NCBI RefSeq assembly: GCF_001269385.1
Contig: NZ_CXOO01000021.1
Location: forward strand, 1 to 48,838
Direction: 5' to 3'
Length of the DNA: 48,838 bases
From: Limnohabitans sp. DM1
GTDB taxonomy: Bacteria; Pseudomonadota; Gammaproteobacteria; Burkholderiales; Burkholderiaceae_C
Part shown: piece after piece, positions 1-8,589 of the stretch
How positions within the stretch are numbered: the first letter of the stretch is position 1
How the letters are laid out: each line of letters opens with the position of its first letter
Notes under the pieces: model-generated
Told to the model about the DNA's origin: nothing
The model's database searches: none
Seen by the model: the letters and a program-made list of their open reading frames with translations, nothing else
Made by a program: the position numbers and the translations under genes

Positions 1-390
1 GAACTGGATGCGTTGATGGCCAAGATGACCGTCAAACGCACGGCCAGGGCGTGGTCCTACAAAGAGCAGTTGCGTGAGATCCTTGATCGAAAGCAGATCA
101 ACGTTGTGCGAACCATGCTGGATCACTGGTGCACATGCGTGATGCGCTCCAAGGTCGAACCGATGAAGGACGTTGCCAAGATGATCCGCGCTCATATGGA
201 AGGCATCGTGGCCTGGGCGCAGACACGCCAGACCAACGGATTCCTCGAAGCCATCAACGGTTTGTTCCAGGCATCCAAGCGTCGTGCGCGTGGGTTTACG
301 CGAATCACAACGATCAAGACTGTCATCTTCTTGATCGCCGGGAGACTCGACTTCCACGCTATCAATCCTCATGCTGGGCAACCCACTTGA
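1..390 (+). CDS. ISL3 family transposase, C-terminal fragment
   Basis: The reading frame is open from the first base and stops with TGA at 388-390, so the gene is cut by the window edge. The segment with TNGFLEAINGLFQASKRRAR, followed by GFTRITTIKT, matches the end of the DDE domain of ISL3 transposases, where the last catalytic Glu lies in an N-G-x-x-E-x-I-N motif. It would cut and join IS ends in the cytoplasm. The TTG at 13 is not the true start. The family call is from motif recognition only. Confidence 0.8.
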   Translation, partial: ELDALMAKMTVKRTARAWSYKEQLREILDRKQINVVRTMLDHWCTCVMRSKVEPMKDVAKMIRAHMEGIVAWAQTRQTNGFLEAINGLFQASKRRARGFTRITTIKTVIFLIAGRLDFHAINPHAGQPT

Positions 391-404
391 AATTCATCAG
401 AGCC
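1..404 (+). mobile_element. Right end of an ISL3-like insertion sequence (truncated by contig edge)
   Basis: The first 390 bases encode the C-terminal part of an ISL3-type transposase. Just after the stop, the sequence read inward from base 404 begins GGCTCTGATGAATTTCAAG, which looks like an ISL3-type terminal inverted repeat (ends in this family often start GGCTCT). The left end is missing, so the two ends cannot be paired and target duplications cannot be checked. A multi-copy IS at the contig edge is a common reason for an assembly break. Confidence 0.6.
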
Positions 405-410
405 AAAAAA

Positions 411-438
411 GCCGCTCAAGGGCGAACCCCTGAGCGGC
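411..438 (-). terminator. Rho-independent terminator after the cytochrome c gene
   Basis: An 8-bp perfect stem, GCCGCTCA (411-418) and TGAGCGGC (431-438), with a 12-nt loop. Reading leftward, the stem is followed by a T run (bases 405-410 are A on the + strand). It lies about 70 bp beyond the stop of the leftward cytochrome gene and insulates it from the IS end. Confidence 0.75.
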
Positions 439-510
439 AAAAAAAAGCCACGAGTACCAATCGAGCTTTCTAAATCATTCAATTTTCATCAAGCCTGTCA
501 AGGCTTGCGT

Positions 511-819
511 TCATTTGGCACCGGCCAAAATCCAGGTGGCCAAAGTCAGCGCGTCGGCGTCGCTCAAAGCCGCCTGTGCAGGCATGGGTACAGGACCCCA
601 CTTGCCCGAACCACCGGCCTTGATGCTCTTGGCCAAAGTCGCTGCGGCGTCTTTTTGGCCGCCATATTTTTTGGCCACGTCCTGATAAGAAGGGCCGACC
701 AGTTTCTTGTCCACCGCGTGGCAAGCCATGCAGGCGTTTTTCTTGGCCATGTCCAAGTTGGCAAAAGCGGGGGAAGAAGCCAGCGCTGCGACAGCGGTAA
801 CAGCAAAAATCAATTTCAT
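511..819 (-). CDS. Periplasmic class I c-type cytochrome (c551/c8-like)
   Basis: A 102-residue monoheme cytochrome. Residues 1-20 are a signal peptide ending ASSPAFA. The heme motif CMACH is at 30-34, and the probable axial Met is M79 in GPVPMP, a hallmark of the small c551/c8 cytochromes that shuttle electrons to terminal oxidases or reductases. A GGAG ribosome site sits just before the ATG. It is last in a leftward row of sulfur-transfer and efflux genes but is separated from the rhodanese gene by 168 bp, so it may have its own promoter. It may take electrons from sulfur oxidation; that role is inferred from context only. Confidence 0.85.
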   Translation of the reverse strand: MKLIFAVTAVAALASSPAFANLDMAKKNACMACHAVDKKLVGPSYQDVAKKYGGQKDAAATLAKSIKAGGSGKWGPVPMPAQAALSDADALTLATWILAGAK

Positions 820-987
820 GAGAACTCCAAATGGGGGGTTTAAATATAACCAGACGCTAATTTAACCGAAATCAACTCGTCTTTGTGCTCAACCGAGGTG
901 GTTTTGCCTTGGGGATTTTACTGAGTGCACCCCTGCAAAAACACCCCAAACATTTGCAAAGCCTTGCCGCTGACGCGGCCATCAGGC

Positions 988-1368
988 TCAACCAAAACTG
1001 GGTTCTTCAGGCTTGACCAGCGTTTTGCCTGCGGCAGCCCAGGCATCAAAACCACCCGCAATGGAGCTGACATTCAGGTAACCCATGGCTTGCATGGTTT
1101 GCGCGGCCAATGCAGCGCGGCCGCTGGTTTTGCAGTAAAGCACCACCTTCAAGTCGCGCCCAGACAAGGCGGGCGTGCCGCTGAGCTTGAACTCGAGCAA
1201 GCCCCTGGGGACCAGCACCGCGCCGGGCAAATGGCCAGCGGCAAACTCGTCAGCTTCCCGCACGTCGATCAGTACATCAGCTTGGCGAATGGCATCTTCT
1301 GCATCTGCCATCGTAACTTCGTGAATGGCGGCTTTGGCCTGCATCACCAGATCCTGGGCGTTTTTCAT
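988..1368 (-). CDS. Single-domain rhodanese-like sulfurtransferase
   Basis: 126 residues with one rhodanese domain. The sequence DVLIDVREADEF (31-42) and the six-residue active loop C79-K-T-S-G-R are typical of active sulfurtransferases that carry a persulfide on the loop Cys. There is no signal peptide, so it is probably cytoplasmic. It lies 29 bp downstream of the TolC-like gene on the same strand, so it is likely co-transcribed with the RND pump genes. The link of a rhodanese with an efflux pump and a DUF2892 protein suggests a sulfur-related role. The donor and acceptor are unknown. Confidence 0.88.
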   Translation of the reverse strand: MKNAQDLVMQAKAAIHEVTMADAEDAIRQADVLIDVREADEFAAGHLPGAVLVPRGLLEFKLSGTPALSGRDLKVVLYCKTSGRAALAAQTMQAMGYLNVSSIAGGFDAWAAAGKTLVKPEEPSFG

Positions 1369-1397
1369 GCTTTATCTCTTTCGTTAAAAACTGGATG

Positions 1398-2780
1398 TCA
1401 AGGCTGCAATTGCGCGTTCAGCGTTTGCAGGCTTTGCACCGACAGGCTGCCGGTCAAGGCATCGAGTTGCATGCGGGTGCTGAGCAATTCGGTTTGTGCA
1501 CGCAACCAAGCCAACTCGGCTTGGGCCGCGTCGTTTTCAGCTTGCAACAATTCGAGCGTGGTGCGGTCTCCCACTTGCCGCCCCAGACGGGTGGCGTCCA
1601 GGCGCGCTGTGCTGGCTTTCCATGCCGCTTGCATGGCCGACAAACGGGCGGGGCCGGTTTGCAGCACCAACCATACAGAACGGGCTTGTTGCTGCGCTTG
1701 TTGCAGGGCCATGTCGGCTTCAGCCGCCGCTTGGGCCTGCGCACTCAGCGCCTCTTGCAGTTTGGCGCTGCGCCAACCGCCTGTGTACAAAGGCACATTC
1801 AGGCTCAATCCCAGCATTTGCTGGTTTTGCATGTTGGACGATGTCCCAAAGTCACCCTCGCCGCTCAAACGGTCGCGTCCAAGGGAAGCGACCAAGTCCA
1901 GCGTGACGCCGCCACTGCGCGCGTGCTTTTTGAGCTCTTGGCGGGCCACATCGTGTTGGGCTTTTTTCAGCAGCACGCCTGTATTGGCTTGTTGCACTTG
2001 GGCCAGCACCTGCTCCAAAGAAGGCACAGTAGACGCTGGCGCCTCGGCTTTGGGCGCTTGCAGCTTCAAAGCGTCTGCACTCAAGCGCGTGGAGTCAGCC
2101 AGCACGCTGCGGGCCATGTGCACTTCGCTGTCTGCGGCCAACAGTTGCGCTTGCAAACCGGCGGCACGGGCCGTGGCCTCGTGCGTATCGGTCACTGGCA
2201 AGTCGCCCAAGGCAAAACGGTCTTGCACTTCGGTCAGCGATCGGCTCACAGCCGCATGTTGGCTTTTCAAGACCTGCTGCTGGCGCTCGGCCAGCAGCAG
2301 ATTGAAATACCGTTGCACCGTGAGCAGCATGAACTGTTGCTGGGCCAGGTCGGCACGCAGTTCGGCCACGCCCGCTGCGGTGTGCAGCTGGGCTTGTTGG
2401 GCCTGACGCTCGGGGCTGTACAGCGGCTGCTTGGCCTGCAATGACCAACGAGTGGAGGTGGCGGCGTTGGCAGAGGTTGCGAAGTTCCCTGACATGGGTG
2501 GTCCACCCATCGAAAACTGCGCACCCTGCGTGCTGGTATCCGCCGACATACCACCCACCGTGGCGCTGCCCATCAGCACAGGCCGCCACAAGGCTTTGGC
2601 CTGATCTTCAAAGGCTTGCACCGATGAGCGTGTGGCGGCGACCACCTGCATTTGGGGGTCGTGCTGGCGCGCTTTTTCCCAAGTTTGCAGCAGATCCAGG
2701 GCTTGCGCGGATGGAGCGGCCAGCAAGGCCGCCAGCACCCAGCCGCTCAGGGGCCGGGGTTTGAACAGTGGGGTGCGCAT
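1398..2780 (-). CDS. TolC-family outer membrane channel of the RND pump
   Basis: 460 residues with a signal peptide of about 27 residues ending PSAQA and two long Ala/Gln-rich coiled-coil regions characteristic of outer membrane efflux proteins (for example the segment near LQAENDAAQAELAWLRAQ). It would form the outer-membrane exit duct for the adjacent RND pump and membrane-fusion protein. It starts with ATG at 2780, 18 bp after the small DUF2892 gene. It is the only outer-membrane factor in the window, which fits a dedicated tripartite system. Confidence 0.85.
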   Translation of the reverse strand: MRTPLFKPRPLSGWVLAALLAAPSAQALDLLQTWEKARQHDPQMQVVAATRSSVQAFEDQAKALWRPVLMGSATVGGMSADTSTQGAQFSMGGPPMSGNFATSANAATSTRWSLQAKQPLYSPERQAQQAQLHTAAGVAELRADLAQQQFMLLTVQRYFNLLLAERQQQVLKSQHAAVSRSLTEVQDRFALGDLPVTDTHEATARAAGLQAQLLAADSEVHMARSVLADSTRLSADALKLQAPKAEAPASTVPSLEQVLAQVQQANTGVLLKKAQHDVARQELKKHARSGGVTLDLVASLGRDRLSGEGDFGTSSNMQNQQMLGLSLNVPLYTGGWRSAKLQEALSAQAQAAAEADMALQQAQQQARSVWLVLQTGPARLSAMQAAWKASTARLDATRLGRQVGDRTTLELLQAENDAAQAELAWLRAQTELLSTRMQLDALTGSLSVQSLQTLNAQLQP

Positions 2781-2798
2781 GTCGTTGATGCCGTCTGT

Positions 2799-3008
2799 TC
2801 AGCAACCACGCTCAACGCCCAGCTTGCTCAAAATGGACTCCATCAGGCACCACTTGGTCAGCGCGCTTTGGAACAAATTGACACCCACAAAAGCTGTGAA
2901 GGCCAGCCACCACTCGCTCACAAAAACGGGACTGCCTTGCACGCCCAAAGCCAAAGACAACAAGACAAAAAAGCCAGCGAGCAAACGAACGATTTGCCAA
3001 GATTTCAT
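2799..3008 (-). CDS. DUF2892 (YgaP-like) small inner membrane protein
   Basis: 69 residues with two hydrophobic segments (about 6-24 and 32-52). The pattern with GVNLFQSALTKWC matches DUF2892, the membrane part of YgaP-type proteins, where it is often fused to a rhodanese domain. Here the rhodanese is a separate gene in the same cluster. A GGAG ribosome site precedes the ATG. It lies between the RND pump (31 bp upstream) and the TolC gene (18 bp downstream), so it is very likely in the operon. Its molecular function is not established. Confidence 0.75.
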   Translation of the reverse strand: MKSWQIVRLLAGFFVLLSLALGVQGSPVFVSEWWLAFTAFVGVNLFQSALTKWCLMESILSKLGVERGC

Positions 3009-3039
3009 GATTCAAACTCCAAAGGGTTAAAGAAAAAAC

Positions 3040-6000
3040 TCAAGCGCCGTACTTTTTGCGGTACGCCACGTAATACAAAGTCGGGATGACGACCAGCGTC
3101 AACACCGTGGACACGAAGATGCCAAAGATCAGCGAAATGGCCAGGCCGTTGAAGATCGGGTCGTCCACGATGAAGAAGGCCCCGATCATGGCCGCCAGGC
3201 CCGTGAGCATGATGGGCTGGGCGCGGGTGATGGCCGACTGCACAATCGCCCGCTTGAAGTCCATGCCGCCTTGCACCTGCAGGTTGATGAAGTCCACCAA
3301 CAAGATCGAGTTGCGCACGATGATGCCCGCCAGCGCGATCATGCCGATCATGCTGGTGGCGGTGTATTGCGCGTGCAGCAAGGCGTGGCCTGGCATCACG
3401 CCAATGATGGTCAGCGGGATCGGTGCCATGATGATGAGAGGCGTGAGGTAAGAGCCAAACTGCGCCACCACCAGCAAATAGATCAGGATCAGACCCACAC
3501 CATAGGCCGCGCCCATGTCGCGAAAGGTCTCATACGTGATTTGCGACTCGCCATCCCACTTGATGCTGTAGCCGCGCCAGGCGTCGTCGGGCTGGTGGAT
3601 GAAGTACTCTTCAATCCGCTCACCGTCCGGGCCTTTGATCTGCGCAATGTCGCCGCGCATCTTGAACAGGCCGTACAAAGGGCTGTCCACCTTACCGGCC
3701 ATGTCGGCATTGACGAAATTCACGGGCAGCATGTCTTTGTGGATGACGGGCTGCTCACGCAGAGTGTCACTCACGGTGACCAGCTCGCGCATGGCCACCA
3801 CCTTGCCCGTGGCGCTTTTCACGCCCAGCTGCAGCAAGGCATCCAGATCGCCATGCAACTGCTCGGGCAGCTGAATCAAGGCGGGCACCGGGTACTTGCT
3901 GCCGTCATGCAAATACGTGACAGACTCGCCCGCCAAACCGGCACGCAAGGTGGTCACGATGGCTTGTTGTGACACACCCAACACGGCCGCTTTGCGGCGG
4001 TCCACCAGCAGCAGCTTGCGCGGTGCATCGGCAATCGAGCTGTCATCGATGTCCACCACACCTTCGGTCTTTTCGAACACGGCGCGCACCAACTTGGCCA
4101 CTTGGCGACGGCCTTCGGCATCGGGCCCATAAATCTCGGCCACGATGGGCGACATCACGGGCGGGCCTGGTGGCACTTCGACCACCTTGACGTTGGCACC
4201 GTGCTTGCGACCGATCTCTTGCAAGGCCGGACGCACACGCGTGGCAATCACATGGCTCTTGTCGCTGCGATCGGACTTGCCCACCAGATTCACCTGAATA
4301 TCGCCCAGCTCAGCGCCTGCACGCAGGTAGTACTGGCGCACCAGACCGTTGAAGTTGATGGGCGAAGCTGTGCCCACGTAGGCTTGGTAATGCATGACCT
4401 CGGGCACGGTGGCCAAGTGGCCGCCCAGCTCGCGCATCACGGCAGCGGTTTTCTCAAGCGGTGTGCCCGCAGGCATGTCCACCACGACCTGAAACTCCGA
4501 CTTGTCGTCAAAGGGCAGCATCTTGAGCATGACCAAACCCGTGGCGGGCAAAACCAAAGACAAGGCAATCAGACCGGCCACACCCAGCCCCAGCAGCTTG
4601 CGGTTGCGCCCACCGGTGCGGGTGTCGAGCAAGGGTTTGAAGATTTTTTCGAACACAGGTTCGAGCTTGGCGCTCAGACCGCTGTGCCCGCCTGCCGCGT
4701 CATGCGCATGACCCGAAGACGGCTTCATCCACATGCCCGACAACCAGGGCGTGATGACAAAGGCAATGGCCAGCGACAACAACATGCCCAAGCTGGCATT
4801 GATCGGGATCGGGCTCATGTAGGGGCCCATCAAGCCGCTCACAAACGCCATGGGCAACAAAGCCGCGATCACGGTGAAGGTGGCCAAGATGGTGGGGCCA
4901 CCGACTTCGTCCACCGCACCGGGGATGATCTCGCGGATGCTCTTGCCCGGGTAGAGCTGCTGGTGGCGGTGGATGTTCTCCACCACCACGATCGCGTCGT
5001 CCACCAAAATGCCGATGGAAAAGATCAAGGCAAACAGCGACACGCGGTTGAGCGTGAAGCCCCAGGCCCAAGAGGCGAACAAAGTCGCCGTCAGCGTCAA
5101 GATGACCGCCACGCCGACGATAGCAGCTTCGCGGCGACCCAGCGCCATGAACACCAGCGCCACCACCGAAGCGGTGGCAAACAGCAACTTCTGAATCAGT
5201 TTTTGTGCCTTGTCGTTGGCGGTTTCACCGTAGTTGCGGGTCTCCACCACCTGCACGTTGTCAGGGATCACGGTGCCCTGCAGCTTCTCGACGCGGCTCT
5301 TGACGCCATTGGCCACATCGATGGCGTTTTCGCCCGATTTTTTGGTGATCGACAGCGTCACGGCGGCAAACTCTTCGCCGCCATTTTGGGCGTTGTTGCC
5401 GTGCCAGACATAACGCTCAGCCGGCATGGGGCCGTCTTTCACGTCAGCCACGTCTTTCAAAAAGACGGGCTTGCCCTGCACCACTTGCACGACCAAATCG
5501 GCCACGTCGCTGGCTTGCGCGAGGTGTGGGCCGGCTTCGATGGCCACGCTCTGGTTGGCACCCAACAACTCACCGACTGGCAAGCCGAGGTTGGCCGACT
5601 GCAAGGCCATGCGCAAGTCGTGCACCGTGACACCCGAGCCGTTCATGCGCTGCGGGTCGATCTGCACCAGCACCGCGCGGCGCGGGCCGCCAATGGTGAC
5701 CACATCGCGGGTACCGGGCACGCGCTTGATGTCGGCCTCGATGCTGTGCGCCACGCGCTCCAGATCAAAGGCGCTCACGTCTGCGGTTTTGCCATGCAAG
5801 GTCAGGGATACGATGGGCACATCGTCGATGCCCTTGGGCTTGATCAAAGGCTCAGGCAGACCCAGGTTGCGGGGCAACCAGTCGGCGTTTTCGCGGATGG
5901 TGTCGTGCAACTTGACCAGCGCCTCGGTGCGCGGCACGCCCACCTTGAACTGCACGGTCAAGATGGCCACGCCGGGGCGAGAGACCGAATACACATGCTC

Positions 6001-6255
6001 GACACCCGCGATCTTGGATAGCACCTGCTCGGCCGGGATCGCCACCATTTGCTCCACATCGCGCACCGACGCACCTGGGAACGGCGCGATGACGTTGGCC
6101 ATGGTCACGTTGATTTGCGGCTCTTCTTCGCGAGGCGTCACCATCACGGCAAACACGCCCAGCAAAAACGCCACCAGCGCCAGCAAGGGCGTGATCTGCG
6201 CACTCTGGAAGGCCGCTGCAATGCGGCCTGAAATGCCCATTTTTTGCTCGCTCAT
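3040..6255 (-). CDS. RND family efflux pump, inner membrane transporter
   Basis: 1,071 residues, the usual size for an RND pump. It has one N-terminal transmembrane helix (about 22-41), a large periplasmic loop, a helix bundle including the motif GILVDDAIVVVENIHRH with the paired Asp residues of the proton relay, a second periplasmic loop and a final helix bundle. It would use the proton gradient to export substrate from the periplasm or inner membrane through the TolC channel. The family includes drug, metal and lipid exporters and the sequence alone does not tell the substrate. The rhodanese, DUF2892 and cytochrome neighbours suggest a sulfur-related substrate. Confidence 0.9.
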   Translation of the reverse strand: MSEQKMGISGRIAAAFQSAQITPLLALVAFLLGVFAVMVTPREEEPQINVTMANVIAPFPGASVRDVEQMVAIPAEQVLSKIAGVEHVYSVSRPGVAILTVQFKVGVPRTEALVKLHDTIRENADWLPRNLGLPEPLIKPKGIDDVPIVSLTLHGKTADVSAFDLERVAHSIEADIKRVPGTRDVVTIGGPRRAVLVQIDPQRMNGSGVTVHDLRMALQSANLGLPVGELLGANQSVAIEAGPHLAQASDVADLVVQVVQGKPVFLKDVADVKDGPMPAERYVWHGNNAQNGGEEFAAVTLSITKKSGENAIDVANGVKSRVEKLQGTVIPDNVQVVETRNYGETANDKAQKLIQKLLFATASVVALVFMALGRREAAIVGVAVILTLTATLFASWAWGFTLNRVSLFALIFSIGILVDDAIVVVENIHRHQQLYPGKSIREIIPGAVDEVGGPTILATFTVIAALLPMAFVSGLMGPYMSPIPINASLGMLLSLAIAFVITPWLSGMWMKPSSGHAHDAAGGHSGLSAKLEPVFEKIFKPLLDTRTGGRNRKLLGLGVAGLIALSLVLPATGLVMLKMLPFDDKSEFQVVVDMPAGTPLEKTAAVMRELGGHLATVPEVMHYQAYVGTASPINFNGLVRQYYLRAGAELGDIQVNLVGKSDRSDKSHVIATRVRPALQEIGRKHGANVKVVEVPPGPPVMSPIVAEIYGPDAEGRRQVAKLVRAVFEKTEGVVDIDDSSIADAPRKLLLVDRRKAAVLGVSQQAIVTTLRAGLAGESVTYLHDGSKYPVPALIQLPEQLHGDLDALLQLGVKSATGKVVAMRELVTVSDTLREQPVIHKDMLPVNFVNADMAGKVDSPLYGLFKMRGDIAQIKGPDGERIEEYFIHQPDDAWRGYSIKWDGESQITYETFRDMGAAYGVGLILIYLLVVAQFGSYLTPLIIMAPIPLTIIGVMPGHALLHAQYTATSMIGMIALAGIIVRNSILLVDFINLQVQGGMDFKRAIVQSAITRAQPIMLTGLAAMIGAFFIVDDPIFNGLAISLIFGIFVSTVLTLVVIPTLYYVAYRKKYGA

Positions 6256-6266
6256 GGGGTTCGCTT

Positions 6267-7343
6267 TCAGAGTTTCTTGCCAAGGCTGGCGGGCTCGGTC
6301 ACCACCTGCTCACCCGCGCTCACACCGGACAGCACCTCGACGGTCTGGCCCGCGGTGCGCCCCAAGCGCACTTGGCGCAAACGCGGTTTACCCTGTGCGT
6401 CCATCACGTACACACCGGTCATCTCGGCGCGGCGCACGATGGCTGTGAGCGGCAAGAAGACGCGGCCTCCTTGAGCTGCATCCTTGGTACCGTTCTGGGC
6501 CGCAACGCTGGCTGAGCTGCCAGGTACCCAAACCCGAGCGAACATGCCGGGCACCAAGCCCTCAACGCCCGCGGGCAATGCCACACGCAACTGTGCGGTG
6601 TGCGTCACCGGGTCTACAGAAGGCATCAGTTGCACGCTGGCCGCTGCCACGCTGGTGTGGCCCGCGATCTCGTAACGCACCGATTTCAACTGGTTGCGAA
6701 CACCTTGAATCATCGACTGCGGCACGGCTGCACTCACGCGCAAAGCCGAGGGGTCGTGCAAGGTCACCAAGGGGCGGCCCGGCATGGCCATGTCGCCCAA
6801 GGTGACGGGCACATCGGACACCACGCCATTAAAAGGGGCACGCACGCTGAAGAAACCCGTCTGGGTTTGGGCCGCGCGGGTTTGGGCTTGTTGGGCCTGC
6901 ACCTGGGCCTGAGCGGCTTCGTACTGAGCTTGGGCGCGTTCAAGTGCGCCCTGGCTGATGTATTGCTTTTGGAAGAGTTGCTTTTGGCGGTCCAGCTCTT
7001 TGCTGGCCACGCGCAAATTGGCCTGCGAGGCTTCGAGCTGGGCGCTGCTGCCCGCCACATTTTGCTGGGCAGCGCTGGCATCGATGCGCAGCAACTCCTG
7101 GCCGGCCCGCACCCGGTCACCGGCCTTCACGTTCAAACTGACAATGGCCCCGGGGACCTGGGCTGACAAAGTGGCCTGGCGCACCGCCTCGACCACAGCA
7201 TCCAGGCTGACCTCTTGAGCTCCTGCCGCACTGGCTTGGGCGGCCACACTTTTGACCGCTGCCGCATCGGCATTGGCCCAAACAGGGGCAGTGCCCAAGC
7301 CTGTGAGTGTGATGGCCGTAGCCAAAAGAAATCGTCTGTTCAT
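6267..7343 (-). CDS. RND pump periplasmic adaptor (membrane-fusion protein)
   Basis: 358 residues from the ATG at 7343; GGAG eight bases upstream decides this over a preceding TTG. It has a signal peptide (about 1-24), a lipoyl/barrel-sandwich half (VPGAIVSLNVKAGDRVRAGQ), an alpha-hairpin rich in Gln and Ala, the second lipoyl half (SVRAPFNGVVSDVPV) and a beta-barrel domain. This is the standard order of HlyD/AcrA-type adaptors that link the RND pump to the TolC channel. It is the first gene of the leftward cluster and faces the ArsR gene across a 134-bp divergent promoter region. Confidence 0.9.
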   Translation of the reverse strand: MNRRFLLATAITLTGLGTAPVWANADAAAVKSVAAQASAAGAQEVSLDAVVEAVRQATLSAQVPGAIVSLNVKAGDRVRAGQELLRIDASAAQQNVAGSSAQLEASQANLRVASKELDRQKQLFQKQYISQGALERAQAQYEAAQAQVQAQQAQTRAAQTQTGFFSVRAPFNGVVSDVPVTLGDMAMPGRPLVTLHDPSALRVSAAVPQSMIQGVRNQLKSVRYEIAGHTSVAAASVQLMPSVDPVTHTAQLRVALPAGVEGLVPGMFARVWVPGSSASVAAQNGTKDAAQGGRVFLPLTAIVRRAEMTGVYVMDAQGKPRLRQVRLGRTAGQTVEVLSGVSAGEQVVTEPASLGKKL

Positions 7344-7386
7344 CAAAGCATCTCCATCAAACCATTAGGCTTACACGTTTGGTTGT

Positions 7387-7402
7387 TTGCGCACATGCGT
7401 AA
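7387..7402. promoter_or_regulatory. Candidate operator between pump operon and arsR
   Basis: A 16-bp imperfect palindrome, TTGCGCACATGCGTAA, with TT-x-CGCA and TGCG-x-AA half sites around a 2-bp centre. It lies in the divergent region, 44 bp before the adaptor ATG and 75 bp before the ArsR ATG. ArsR repressors usually bind such a palindrome to control themselves and the divergent operon. Assignment is by position and symmetry only. Confidence 0.45.
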
Positions 7403-7477
7403 TGATACAATCAAATTCAACGGCTCGTCAAACATTCTCTGATGACTGACGTCCTTACAATGTGATGTGGAGCACCC

Positions 7478-7813
7478 ATGAAAGATTTGCCAGCCAAAGC
7501 ACTCGATCAGATTGCCGCCTATTTCCAGGCGCTGTCGGAGCCCACACGCCTGAAAATCCTGAATTTGCTGCGTGATGCCGAACACAATGTGGGCGAATTG
7601 GCGCAGCTCAGCGGCTATTCGGCAGCCAACGTCTCACGCCACCTTTCTTACCTGGCGCAGCACGGCATCGTCGCCCGAGAAAGCCGGGGTGCAAGCGTGT
7701 TCTACAAAGTAAGCGACCCCTCCATCTACGCGCTGTGCGATCTGGTCTGCGCCAACATCGCCCGGCAGTACGAACAATCTTCCAGCGACCGGGCCATGTT
7801 CACACCGCTGTGA
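7478..7813 (+). CDS. ArsR/SmtB-family transcriptional repressor
   Basis: 111 residues with the family winged helix: LSEPTRLKILNLL at 19-31 and the recognition segment from VGELAQLSGYSAANVSRHLS (38-57). Two cysteines, C87 and C91 (C-x3-C), lie in the C-terminal helix; there is no Cys in the helix before VGEL, unlike the second ArsR protein in this window. A GGAG site stands 6 bases before the ATG. It is divergent from the RND pump operon and probably represses it. The signal could be a metal or a sulfane-sulfur species that modifies the Cys pair; this is inference. Confidence 0.88.
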   Translation: MKDLPAKALDQIAAYFQALSEPTRLKILNLLRDAEHNVGELAQLSGYSAANVSRHLSYLAQHGIVARESRGASVFYKVSDPSIYALCDLVCANIARQYEQSSSDRAMFTPL

Positions 7814-7950
7814 ACCTTTCGCCAGCCTGCAAAGTTGTCGATTCGACCGGCTGCGGTTTCAAGCGCCAAACCATGGACTCCTGGTCAGCGCCCCATCTGA
7901 TAACGACCTGCTGAATCCCAATCGCCTGAGACCAGCACCGTCAAAAGTCC

Positions 7951-8400
7951 TCAGGATTTGAGCACCACCCCATCGGCATCGAGCACCCGAACTTGAATCG
8001 GGATGCCCTGCCCCACGCTTTGGGTGACGGTACAAAAACCTTCAAACTGGCCGAGCACACGGTCAAGTTGCTCCAGCTGGGCGGCACTCACCCCCAAGTG
8101 CAAAGTGGCCACCATCTCCAGCACGCGCATGCGGCCATCGCCATTGCGGCCCACCTGGGCTTGCACCTCGCAGCGCAAAGGCTCGGGCGCTTGCTTGAAT
8201 TTGCGCAAGGCAAACAACAGCGAATCGCTCAGGCAATTGCCCACCGCCGCACACAGCAATTGCACGGGTGATGGCCCCAGGCCCGTGCCCAATGGTGCAG
8301 GCTCATCGCTGGTCAGCACGGGCACGCTGTCGTCAAAACGGATGTCGAAGCGGTAATCTTGCTGCTGGGTCAGCGTGACCGAAATCAGTTTTTCGCTCAT
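7951..8400 (-). CDS. OsmC-family thiol-dependent peroxidase-like protein
   Basis: 149 residues from the ATG at 8400. The OsmC fold is marked by PSPVQLLCAAVGNCLSDS with C50 and C56, and FCTVTQSV with C123. OsmC/Ohr proteins use a reactive Cys pair to reduce peroxides, and related members act on sulfane sulfur. The frame is open up to 8529, but a separate short reading frame with a good ribosome site ends in ATGA overlap with this start, supporting the start at 8400. The product is probably cytoplasmic. The substrate cannot be told. Confidence 0.8.
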   Translation of the reverse strand: MSEKLISVTLTQQQDYRFDIRFDDSVPVLTSDEPAPLGTGLGPSPVQLLCAAVGNCLSDSLLFALRKFKQAPEPLRCEVQAQVGRNGDGRMRVLEMVATLHLGVSAAQLEQLDRVLGQFEGFCTVTQSVGQGIPIQVRVLDADGVVLKS

Positions 8401-8468
8401 GACGCAGCTCTGCTTCGGCGGCATTCCTTGCTGCCTTGCATCAAGCCGGGGTGGCCAAATGTGCTCAT
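8397..8468 (-). CDS. Possible 23-residue leader peptide coupled to osmC
   Basis: An ATG at 8468 preceded by AGGAAAGG at about 7 bases opens a 23-codon frame whose TGA overlaps the osmC ATG as ATGA. The peptide starts MSTFGHPGLMQGSKE and has one Cys. It could be a leader for translational coupling or the remnant of a lost gene. The good ribosome site is the main evidence; the OsmC gene itself has none. No function is claimed. Confidence 0.3.
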   Translation of the reverse strand: MSTFGHPGLMQGSKECRRSRAAS

Positions 8469-8589
8469 GGGACTTACCTTTCCTGGGGTGGCTACAAACT
8501 GAATGCAAGCCGGGTGCATTGGGACGCACCGAATGGCCTTGTATAAATTTCAGTCTATGTCTCCAGTTCTAGCCGCGACTTGCCTTACA

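Noticed and set aside
925..2406. Long open frame on the plus strand (493 codons) across rhodanese and TolC genes
   Set aside because: It is antisense to two clear genes, has a Cys/Arg/Ser-rich composition without domains, and has no ribosome site.
4102..6021. 639-codon plus-strand frame opposite the RND pump
   Set aside because: His/Gln/Arg-rich shadow of the RND gene; no family features.
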